22,191 nucleotides of DNA from JAKLKS01 sp964370855 (lineage in GTDB: Bacteria; Planctomycetota; JAJSAM01; JAKLKS01), in the NCBI GenBank assembly GCA_964370855.1, contig CAYJMF010000079.1, forward strand, positions 1 to 22,191, given 5' to 3'. Shown piece after piece: positions 1 to 7,103 of the stretch; position 1 is the stretch's first letter, and the number at the start of each line of letters is the position of its first letter. Position numbers and translations under genes: made by a program. Under the pieces are notes generated by a model, which saw nothing but the letters and a program-made list of their open reading frames with translations, was not told the origin of the DNA and searched no databases.

Positions 1-949
1 CCGCCGCCGCGCGCACCGCGCGGCCGCCGGGCCCTCCGCCGCCCGCCGCCGCGGCCCGCTCCAGGGCGCGGTCGAGGGGGAGCCCCGCGGAGGAGGCGGC
101 GGCCAGGGCGCGGCAGAGGAGCTCCGCACGGTCGAGGGCGAGCACCCCGCCGCCGGGCCTCGCGGCGGCGGCGTCGCGGATCCAGCGCAGCGGCCCCGCC
201 CTCCGGCGGCTCCCCTCGAGGACCAGGAAGGAGAGGACGCCGGCGGCGGAGGCGAGGAAGAGGACCGTCGCGGGGGCGGAGACGGCCAGCGCCGGGGCCA
301 CGGCCGCGGAGGCGGCCGCCGTCGCCTCCTTCCCGGGGCGGGCCGTCAGGTAGGCCATGCGGTCGCGGAAGTCGGGCACCGCCCCCAGGCCGAGCCACGC
401 CGCGAGCCCGAAGACCACGGCGGGATAGAGGAGGCGGCGCGCCGCCCCGTCCACGGAGGAGCGCCGCCGGTTCTCCCGGGCCACGAGGCCGTCGAGGAGG
501 GCGCCGAGGCGGGGGCCCCCCTCGGCGGCCTCGAGGGCGCCGATCTCCGAGCGGGAGAGGAGGCCGCGGGCCCCCCGGTCGAGGGCGCCGGAGAGCGGGA
601 GCCCGCGGTCGATCTCGTTGAGGATGCGCCAGGTCCGCCGGCGAAGCGCCGGGGGGTAGTCGTCGGCCAGGGCCGAGAGGGCGTGGGCCGGGGTGCGGCC
701 GCGGCGCACCGCGGCGGCGAGGACCTGGAGGAGCGCGAAGCGGAACTCGGCGTGGGTGCGGGCCCGGAGGGCGAGGGCCGCGCCGACGCCGAGGAGGAGG
801 AGGAAGGGGCCGGGGAGGAGCAGCCAGACCGCCACCCGGCGGACCTCCGGCGGGGCGCCCTCCCCCACGAGGCCGACGACGCCGCCCACCGTCGCCAGGA
901 ACCCGACCACCGCCGCCGTCCACAGGAGGATCCGGATGCCGTTTCCCAT
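1..949 (-). CDS. GspF/PilC-like inner-membrane protein, 3' end cut by window edge
   Basis: This frame is open from an ATG at 949 to base 1 (about 316 residues) with no stop. It starts 6 nt after the stop of the upstream GspF gene on the same strand, so the two are almost certainly co-transcribed. After two hydrophobic stretches (about residues 8-28 and 40-60) comes a T2SSF-type helical domain (about 65-160) with the family pattern of two amphipathic helices around short GALDRG- and LGALLDG-like segments. Further membrane stretches follow, and then the start of a second T2SSF domain near the cut (LCRALAAASSAGLPLDRAL). GspF-family proteins form the inner-membrane platform for type II secretion or type IV pili. 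The fold and role come from family knowledge, and the specific system cannot be told because no ATPase or pseudopilin gene is in view. Confidence 0.72.
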   Translation of the reverse strand, partial: MGNGIRILLWTAAVVGFLATVGGVVGLVGEGAPPEVRRVAVWLLLPGPFLLLLGVGAALALRARTHAEFRFALLQVLAAAVRRGRTPAHALSALADDYPPALRRRTWRILNEIDRGLPLSGALDRGARGLLSRSEIGALEAAEGGPRLGALLDGLVARENRRRSSVDGAARRLLYPAVVFGLAAWLGLGAVPDFRDRMAYLTARPGKEATAAASAAVAPALAVSAPATVLFLASAAGVLSFLVLEGSRRRAGPLRWIRDAAAARPGGGVLALDRAELLCRALAAASSAGLPLDRALERAAAAGGGGPGGRAVRAAA

Positions 950-955
950 GGCGGG

Positions 956-1960
956 CTACCGGTTGAAGTTCCAGGCCGTCGTGGAGAGCCTCATCAGCGG
1001 CGCGTAGAGGACCACGAACAGGAGGAGCACGACGACGCCGGCGGAGACCTGGAAGATCGGCTCCAGGGCCCATGTGAACCCCTCCATGCCGCGGTCGAAC
1101 CGCTCCGCTTCGATGCGGGCGACGTCGGCGAGGGCCGCCTCCAGGCTCCCCCCGGAGCCGCCGGACCCGACGAGCCAGAGGAGGGACGGGGGGAGGAGGC
1201 CGCGCTCCCGTGCCGCCTCCGCCAGCCCGGCGCCCCCCCGCACGTCCTCCGCCGCCTTCATGGCCGCGGGGAGGAGGGCGGGGTGGTCGGCCACGGCCCC
1301 TGCCAGCTCCAGGGCCCTCGGCAGGGGGACCCCGCGGCGGAGGAGGAGGGAGAGCGTGGAGGCGAAGACCGAGAGGCAGGCGTGGAGGCGGAGGGGGCCG
1401 AGGACGGGGAGCCGATCCCGGAGGGAGAGGCGGAGCCGGAGGCCGTGCACCGGGACCCGCAGGAATCCGACGGCGGCGAAGAGGACGGCGACGAGGAGCG
1501 GCGCCGCGAACCCGGCCGCGGGATGGTCGAGGAAGAAGGCCGTGAACGCCGGCAGGGGGAACTCGCGGCCGCTCCACTCCTCCACGGTGCGGTAGATGGC
1601 GTCGATGCGGGGGAGGACCGCGGCGAAGACGTAGCAGGAGATGACGGCGAGGAGGGCGAGGACCGCGGCGGGGTAGACCGTGGCCCGCCGCAGGCGGCGG
1701 GCGGTGTCGTCCCGGAGGGCGGCGTGGCGGGCGATCTCCTCCAGGGTCCCGGGCAGGTCCCCGGCGGCGAGGCCCGCCTCGACGAGGGCGGCGTAGAGCG
1801 GGGGGAAGATCCCGGGACGCCTCTCCCAGGCGGCGGCCGGCGGGACCCCCTCCTCCACCTCCCGCGCCATGTCCGAGGCGGCCTCCCGGAGCGGCCCCCG
1901 ATCCATCTCCTCCGCGAGGGAGGAGAGCGCCCTCCCGAGGGGGATCCCCGCCCGGCACAT
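956..1960 (-). CDS. Type II secretion system F family protein (GspF/PilC), 5' end uncertain
   Basis: This 334-residue frame has two T2SSF domains. The first opens at the initial ATG (CRAGIPLGRALSSL, residues 2-15) and is followed by a membrane segment near residues 95-115. The second lies at about 190-295 (FASTLSLLLRRGVPLPRAL), and the protein ends in a conserved-looking tail with a final hydrophobic stretch and LEPIFQVSAGVVVLLLF. This is the usual two-repeat GspF layout of the inner-membrane platform of secretion or pilus machines. Homology to the family clearly begins upstream of ATG 1960: the same frame continues backwards as QEFHRTLAE and stays open to a stop at about 2058, but holds no ATG, GTG or TTG. 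Either translation starts at 1960 with a shortened first helix, or the 5' end was lost where the inverted repeat 2034-2137 lies. The paralogue starting at 949 follows after 6 nt. Confidence 0.8.
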   Translation of the reverse strand: MCRAGIPLGRALSSLAEEMDRGPLREAASDMAREVEEGVPPAAAWERRPGIFPPLYAALVEAGLAAGDLPGTLEEIARHAALRDDTARRLRRATVYPAAVLALLAVISCYVFAAVLPRIDAIYRTVEEWSGREFPLPAFTAFFLDHPAAGFAAPLLVAVLFAAVGFLRVPVHGLRLRLSLRDRLPVLGPLRLHACLSVFASTLSLLLRRGVPLPRALELAGAVADHPALLPAAMKAAEDVRGGAGLAEAARERGLLPPSLLWLVGSGGSGGSLEAALADVARIEAERFDRGMEGFTWALEPIFQVSAGVVVLLLFVVLYAPLMRLSTTAWNFNR

Positions 1961-2033
1961 CTCCGCCAGCGTCCGATGGAACTCTTGAAGGATGGCGCCC
2001 GCCCCTCCTGGCCTCTCCCTCCCGAGGATAGAA

Positions 2034-2137
2034 GAGGCAGGGACGTTCCTTACTAACTAACTAACTCCGCGGGCACCCTCGGCTTCCCGGGGGGGGGGAG
2101 GCGGAGTTAGTTAGTTAGTAAGGAACGTCCCTGTCTC
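2034..2137. repeat. Long inverted repeat (33-bp perfect arms) with three-frame stop motif
   Basis: Bases 2038-2070 and 2101-2133 are perfect reverse complements. One G-T wobble and three more pairs extend the stem to 2034/2137, and the loop is about 30 nt and G-rich. Each arm carries TTAGTTAGTTAG or its complement, which gives stop codons in all three frames. The right arm encodes the last residues (TFLTN) and the stop of the glycosylase gene. The left arm lies at the apparently truncated 5' end of the GspF gene. As RNA it would form a very stable hairpin, so it could terminate or attenuate transcription, or it could be a miniature mobile element. No target-site duplication is evident. Confidence 0.85.
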
Positions 2138-3298
2138 CAGGCGGGCGAGCGCGGTGCGGACGGCTTCGCGGGCGGCCGCCGACGGCCGCGCCTCCTCGTA
2201 GTGCACGGCCAGGGCGCGGACGCGGCGCGCCTTCCGGTCGGACTTCACGTCGGCCCGGGCCACGAGGCGCTCGCCGAGGAGCACCGGCATGGCGAAGTAC
2301 CCGAACCGGCGCTTCTCCTTCGGCACGTAGATCTCGAGCACCTGGTCGAACCCGAAGAGGAGGCGCGCCCGCTTCCGGTCCCAGAGCAGCGGGTCGAAGG
2401 GGGAGAGGAGCACCCCCCGCCCGTCCCCCCGCGGCCGCCACCGCCGCAGCGCGTCGGCCGCCTCGAGATCCCGTGGCCGGATCCACCCCGCCCGCACCGC
2501 GCCCCCCGTCTCCCGGAGCCTGCAGGGGAGGATCTCCCCCGCCCCGGCGAGGTCCCGGAGCGCCGCCTTGAAGGAGGGCCGCGTCGTCCGCAGCCGGAAG
2601 GTCGCCGCCAGGGTCCCCGTCTCCGCCCACCCGTGCCCGTCGAGGGAGCGCAGCACGAGGGCCCGCACCGCCTCCTCCTCCCCCACCTCCCGCGCGCGCA
2701 GCTCCGCCGGGATCACCCGCTCCGCGAGGTCGTACACCTTCAGGAACCCCCGCCGCTCCCGGATGGCGAGGTCCCCCGCTGACCAGAGCGCCTCGGCGAC
2801 CTTCCGCGACTCCTTGTGCCCGAACCACGGCCCCGACCGCTCCCCCTCGAGGTCGCTCGACCGGAAGGGCCCCTCCTCCCGCGCCCGCCGCAGGATCTCC
2901 GCCGCCATCTCCCGGTTCCCGCCGATGACGTCCCCGAACCACGGGTGCCTGCGGTAGGCCTTCCGCCGCCAGCCGAAGAGCGGGTAGAGGTCCAGCGGCA
3001 TCCACGACGCCTCGTGCCCCCAGTACTCGAAGAGCGGCGCCCCCGGCACGAGCAGGTTCTCGGCGAGGGCCCCGTGCATCCCCTCGATGCGCGAGAGGAG
3101 CACGAGCCCGTGGCTCCGCGCCCCCGCCACGGACACCGTGTCGAGCTGGAGGTAGCCGAACCGCCCGATGACGGCGTGGGCCGCGTCCCGCGCCCGCTTC
3201 CCCGCCCCCGCCGCCCGCTCCGGCAGCCCCGTCCACCGGGGCGCCAGCAGCCCACCCCGCGCCAGGGCCAGCCGCCGCGCCGCCGCCGCGTCGAGCAT
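2111..3298 (-). CDS. Winged-helix DNA glycosylase, YcaQ/AlkZ-like
   Basis: This is a 395-residue protein. ATG 3298 is chosen because AAGGA lies 7 nt upstream; an in-frame GTG at 3313 is the alternative. The segment FGYLQLDTVSV (47-57) followed by RSHGLVLLSR (61-70) matches the YcaQ/AlkZ family, in which the Q-x-D motif (here Q51-L52-D53) is catalytic. Later blocks also fit the family: the EYWGHEASWMP stretch (91-101), the SPFDPLLWDR segment and the FGYFAMPVL tail. Family members excise alkylated or crosslinked bases and are made of tandem winged-helix domains. The length is normal. The last five codons and the stop lie inside the right arm of the inverted repeat, so the C-terminal end TFLTN may not be the ancestral one. 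The metalloprotease-like gene lies 41 bp upstream on the same strand. Confidence 0.88.
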   Translation of the reverse strand: MLDAAAARRLALARGGLLAPRWTGLPERAAGAGKRARDAAHAVIGRFGYLQLDTVSVAGARSHGLVLLSRIEGMHGALAENLLVPGAPLFEYWGHEASWMPLDLYPLFGWRRKAYRRHPWFGDVIGGNREMAAEILRRAREEGPFRSSDLEGERSGPWFGHKESRKVAEALWSAGDLAIRERRGFLKVYDLAERVIPAELRAREVGEEEAVRALVLRSLDGHGWAETGTLAATFRLRTTRPSFKAALRDLAGAGEILPCRLRETGGAVRAGWIRPRDLEAADALRRWRPRGDGRGVLLSPFDPLLWDRKRARLLFGFDQVLEIYVPKEKRRFGYFAMPVLLGERLVARADVKSDRKARRVRALAVHYEEARPSAAAREAVRTALARLETGTFLTN

Positions 3299-3339
3299 GG
3301 GGACGTCCTTCACCGTTGCACCCCTCCGCACCTGCCCCG

Positions 3340-6234
3340 TCACTGCCCCCGGAGGAACTCCGCGAAGGCCGCGTCCAGCGCCTCCGGCCCCTCGAACCCC
3401 AGCGCCCGGGCCCCGTCCCCCGCGTCGCGACCGGAGTAGTGGTCCGCCAGGTACCGGAAGAAGGCCGCCCGCCCCTCCGGCCCGCGGCGGTGCACGAGGA
3501 AGAAGGCGAGGGCGCCGGCGTTCTCGTAGAAGAGGGAGCGCGGCCCGAGGCCGACGGCCCCCACGGTGTTCTTCAGCCGCACCTCGACCTTCGGATCCGA
3601 TCCGAGCCTGCCGAAGTCCCTGTCCGACATCCGGACGAGCCGGCTCGGGAGGAACCCCTTGCGCGCCTCCGCCGCCCGCGCCGAGGCGTCCACGCAGGGG
3701 GCCCGCGGGTCGTCGAGCCGCGGGACGGTCCGCAGCGGCGTGTCCATCTGGTCCTCGACGAACCGGGCGATGCCCTCGACGCACCAGTGGCCCTTCAGAT
3801 CCGCGGAGGCCGCGCCCCGCCCCTTCCCCCGCCACCGCCGGTCGAGGAAGTGGTGGACCAGCTCGTGGGAGAGGACCTGGGCCAGGCCGCGGCCGAGGGC
3901 GTCGGCGTCCCCCGCGTCGGGCAGGTGGAACCGGGATCCCCCGGCGGCGGGCGAGTAGACACCCGCGCTCCACGGCATGGGGAAGGCCCCCACGAGGTTC
4001 TCGTCGAGGTACTCCTTCCGGGAGCGGTGCAGGCGCACGTCGAGGAGGTCGTGGTGGTCCCGCACGGGGATGACGGCGTCCCTCCCGAGGAGCCCCTCGA
4101 GGGCCGCGAGGGTGCGCGCCGCCCGCACGAAAAGGGGGCCCACGAGATCGGGATCCGTCACCCGGGAGGAGAGGAGGATCTCCGGGGTCCGCAGGTGGAT
4201 GGTCTCCCGGTCCCACGGAGGCCGGAGGGTGCCGCGGAGCGCCGGATGGTCGGGGCCGACGAAGGCGGCGTCGGCCTCGGCGAGGATGGGGGCCCACCGC
4301 GCCCAGAGCTCCCGCCCCCCGGACTTCCCCTTCCACGGGAACTCCGGGGGGACGAGGGCTTCGAGCCGCATCTCCGGGTAGGGGCCCCCGGGGATCGCGT
4401 CGGAGGCGTCGGACAGCAGGATCGAGGAGGCCGCCGCGAGGCCGCGGGCGGCGCACCACGCCGACCCCTCCTCGAAGCCCTTCCGCGCCTCCGCCCGCGC
4501 CGCGGCGATCCTCCCCTCCGCGTCCTGCACCGCCTTCGCGAACCCCTTCGATTCCGCCTTCCCGGAGAGGGCCCTCTCCGCGGCGTCCGCCGCGCTCCCG
4601 GTCCCCGCCCACCGGCGGGCCTCCTCCACCAGCGTCCGCGCGGCGGCGACCCGCCCCGCCCCGCCGAGGATGCCGGACTCCCGCAGCAGGACCGCCGCCA
4701 GCCCCTCCCGCAGCGGGCGGCGCCATGCGTCGAGCACCGCCCCGTGGCTCCCGAGGTGGAGGACCTTCCCCTCCCGGCAGGCGATGGCCACCTCCTCCGG
4801 GGGGAACCCGCGGGGCGCACCGTCCTCGCCGGCGAGAAGGAGCGTCCCGCCCTCCCACGCGACGGCGCCGGGGACCTCCCTCCCGTCGAGGAGGATCAGC
4901 CCGTCGGCGCCGGTCGGCGGCGTCGCAGGGGCCGCCGCCGGTGCGGGAACCCCCGCCGCCGCCGTCGCTCCCGCGGCCCCGCCCCCCGCCGCCTCCTTCC
5001 CCCGGGCCGACTTCGCGACGAGCCCGACAAGCCGCCCCTTCGCGTCCACGACGACGAGGCGGCCGTCCCCCGACGGCTGCAGGGCCGTGGCGGGCTCGAG
5101 GTCGGGAAGCACCCAGAGGACCCGGCGGCTCCCGAGATCGAGAGCCCAGTTCCCGAAGAAGGCCACCCGCCCCGCCGCCGATGCCCCCCCGGCCCGGGCC
5201 CCCTTCGGGAGGGCGCTCCGCTCCACGACGGGGGTGTAGTAGCCGCGCCGGTCCACGGAGAAGAGCCCCTCTCCGTCCCCGAATCCCACGAGGGCCTCCT
5301 TCCACGGGACGGAGGGAGATTCGAGGGGGCCGAGGGCGGAGCCCTTCGGATCGAGGGAGGGGAAGGGGAGGATGAGGGAGGAGTGGAAGTCGGACTGGCC
5401 GTGGAAGGCCCGGGGGCTGGAGACGAAGAGGGACCACCCGCCGTCCCCGCCGGGCAGGGCCGCGAGCCACGGCCGGCGGCCCCAGACGCCGTCCTCGATG
5501 AGCCCGTGCCAGGTCCGCTGAGCGGGCCCGAGGAACCCCCCCGCCGAAACGCCGGCCCGGGAGACGACGGCGCATCCGCCGACGTACCCCTCGCGCCGCG
5601 CCCAGGCCGCGGCGACGAGGGTGCCCCCGTGGACGAGGAGGCGGGGCGGTTCCACGGTGCCCAGTTCGTGGGCCACGCTCCCGCGGACCTTCCCCGTCTC
5701 GAGATCGACGGAGGCGAAGCGGCTCGCCCCCGCGAGGAAGAGGACGCCGTCCCGGACCGCCGGGGGGCAGACGCTCCCCTCCTTCGCGATCCACCCGGTC
5801 TGGAAGGCCCCCGCCCGCGGGTGGAGGGCCGTCGTCCGCTCCCCGTCGCTGAGGAACACGCTGCCGTTCCACGCGGCGAGGAAGGCCCCGTCCCCCTCGA
5901 GCCGCATCCCCTCGCGGGCGGCCAGCGTCCTCCCGTCGGCGGCGGAGACGGCGAGGAGGCGGGCGGACCGCATCGTCCCGGAGAGGACGAACAGCGTCCC
6001 CTCCCAGTGGACCGGACCGGCCATCGGCGCCCCCTTCAGGGGGAGGGCCCACTCCTCGACGGGATCGGCGACGAGGGGCTCGAGATCGACGGTGGAGGTG
6101 CGGGACGCGTTCGCCCCCTCCTGGTTCCAGGAGCGGGCGGCGGGAGGGGCGGGAGTGGCCGGCCCCTCCGCCGGGGCCGCGCCCGCGACCAGGGCGAGGG
6201 CGACGGCCGCGGCGAGACCGGATGCGCTCCTCAT
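3340..6234 (-). CDS. Secreted beta-propeller (PQQ-like) protein with C-terminal HExxH metalloprotease-like domain
   Basis: This is a 964-residue protein starting at ATG 6234, which is preceded by a good ribosome site (GGGGAGGGGAG). An N-terminal signal peptide ends near AGAAPAEG (about residue 24) and has no lipobox Cys. Residues about 50-430 show repeated PQQ/WD-like strands (for example LLAVSAADGRTLAA and SVDLETGKVRG), as expected for a beta-propeller. Residues about 440-485 form a small beta segment (LILLDGREVPGAVAW). The C-terminal part has HELVHH at 790-795 and a downstream CVEGIARFVED with E820, the spacing of a gluzincin zinc site (HExxH plus Glu). It resembles the DUF1570 or peptidase-MA-like domains common in Planctomycetota. 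Export to the periplasm or cell surface is inferred; the substrate is unknown. Confidence 0.75.
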   Translation of the reverse strand: MRSASGLAAAVALALVAGAAPAEGPATPAPPAARSWNQEGANASRTSTVDLEPLVADPVEEWALPLKGAPMAGPVHWEGTLFVLSGTMRSARLLAVSAADGRTLAAREGMRLEGDGAFLAAWNGSVFLSDGERTTALHPRAGAFQTGWIAKEGSVCPPAVRDGVLFLAGASRFASVDLETGKVRGSVAHELGTVEPPRLLVHGGTLVAAAWARREGYVGGCAVVSRAGVSAGGFLGPAQRTWHGLIEDGVWGRRPWLAALPGGDGGWSLFVSSPRAFHGQSDFHSSLILPFPSLDPKGSALGPLESPSVPWKEALVGFGDGEGLFSVDRRGYYTPVVERSALPKGARAGGASAAGRVAFFGNWALDLGSRRVLWVLPDLEPATALQPSGDGRLVVVDAKGRLVGLVAKSARGKEAAGGGAAGATAAAGVPAPAAAPATPPTGADGLILLDGREVPGAVAWEGGTLLLAGEDGAPRGFPPEEVAIACREGKVLHLGSHGAVLDAWRRPLREGLAAVLLRESGILGGAGRVAAARTLVEEARRWAGTGSAADAAERALSGKAESKGFAKAVQDAEGRIAAARAEARKGFEEGSAWCAARGLAAASSILLSDASDAIPGGPYPEMRLEALVPPEFPWKGKSGGRELWARWAPILAEADAAFVGPDHPALRGTLRPPWDRETIHLRTPEILLSSRVTDPDLVGPLFVRAARTLAALEGLLGRDAVIPVRDHHDLLDVRLHRSRKEYLDENLVGAFPMPWSAGVYSPAAGGSRFHLPDAGDADALGRGLAQVLSHELVHHFLDRRWRGKGRGAASADLKGHWCVEGIARFVEDQMDTPLRTVPRLDDPRAPCVDASARAAEARKGFLPSRLVRMSDRDFGRLGSDPKVEVRLKNTVGAVGLGPRSLFYENAGALAFFLVHRRGPEGRAAFFRYLADHYSGRDAGDGARALGFEGPEALDAAFAEFLRGQ

Positions 6235-6295
6235 GGGACTCCCCTCCCCGACACCGGTGCCGGGATACAATCCCCCTCCCCGCGGCACAAGCGAA
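6235..6295. promoter_or_regulatory. Divergent promoter region, metalloprotease-like gene / hydrolase
   Basis: This is 61 bp between two divergent start codons. On the plus strand TACAAT (6266-6271) is a good -10 hexamer, which would give a leader of about 18 nt with no clear ribosome site for the hydrolase. On the minus strand TTGTAT overlaps the same bases, so one AT-rich spot may serve both directions. No convincing -35 box is visible. Confidence 0.4.
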
Positions 6296-7102
6296 ATGGC
6301 ACCCCCCCTCCCCTCCGTCCGCCGCTACGGCGCCTCCGGCCCCCCCGTGGCCGTCCTCCATGGCGGGCCCGGGGCGCCGGGCTACATGGCCCCGGTGGCG
6401 CGCGGTCTCGCCGACGCCTTCCGCGTGGCGGAGCCGCTGCAACGCTGGTCCGGGGAGGTCCCGCTCACGGTGGCGATGCACGTGGAGGACACCCTCGCCG
6501 CGCTGGCGGAGGCGTTCCCCGGGGAGCGGCCGGCGCTGCTCGGCTCCTCCTGGGGGGCGATGCTCGCCCTCTCCGCCGCCGCCGCGGCGCCGGACGCCGT
6601 GGGTCCGCTGCTGCTCGTCGGCTGCGGGACCTTCGACCTCCCCTCCCGCGCGCGGTTCAAGGCGATCCTCGAGGAGCGCACCGACGACGCGCTCCGCGCC
6701 CGCCTCGCCGAGGCCGCCGCCGATCCCGATCCCGACCGCGCGCTCCGGCGGCGGGCGGCGCTCCTCGACGGGCTCTACAACTTCGACGCGACGACCACGG
6801 ACCTGGAGATCGAGGGGGTGGACGCGCGCGGCAACCGGGAGGCCTGGGAGGACATGCTGCGCCTGCAGGCCGAGGGCAGGGTACCCGCGGCCTATGACCG
6901 CGTGAAGACACCGGTGCTCCTCCTCCACGGGGAGTTCGACCCCCACCCCGGCCCGATGATCCGGGACTCCCTCCTGCCCTTCCTCCCCCACCTCGAGTAC
7001 CGCGAGTTCCCGCGCTGCGGCCACTACCCGTGGATCGAGCGCCATGCGCGGGAGCGGTTCTTCGCCGAGGCGAGGGAGTGGCTGGCGAGCCACGGCTCCT
7101 GA
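6296..7102 (+). CDS. Alpha/beta hydrolase, proline iminopeptidase-like
   Basis: This 268-residue protein has no signal peptide, so it is probably cytoplasmic. HGGPG (22-26) is the oxyanion motif typical of the proline iminopeptidase (S33) branch. GSSWG (83-87) is the nucleophile elbow with Ser85, Asp215 in HGEFDPHPG is the likely acid, and His243 in CGHYPW is the base. All triad residues are therefore present and the enzyme should be active. The cap region (about 115-200) is short and charged. Family members release N-terminal proline or hydrolyse small esters or amides; the substrate cannot be read from sequence. The stop is 1 nt from the convergent stop of the next gene, leaving no room for a separate terminator. 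The preceding bases lack a Shine-Dalgarno sequence. Confidence 0.85.
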   Translation: MAPPLPSVRRYGASGPPVAVLHGGPGAPGYMAPVARGLADAFRVAEPLQRWSGEVPLTVAMHVEDTLAALAEAFPGERPALLGSSWGAMLALSAAAAAPDAVGPLLLVGCGTFDLPSRARFKAILEERTDDALRARLAEAAADPDPDRALRRRAALLDGLYNFDATTTDLEIEGVDARGNREAWEDMLRLQAEGRVPAAYDRVKTPVLLLHGEFDPHPGPMIRDSLLPFLPHLEYREFPRCGHYPWIERHARERFFAEAREWLASHGS

Positions 7103-7103
7103 A

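Noticed and set aside
3316..6897. 1193-codon plus-strand open frame opposite the metalloprotease-like gene
   Set aside because: Its product is a low-complexity Gly/Pro/Arg/Glu string with no domain. It is a GC-bias shadow of the real gene on the other strand.
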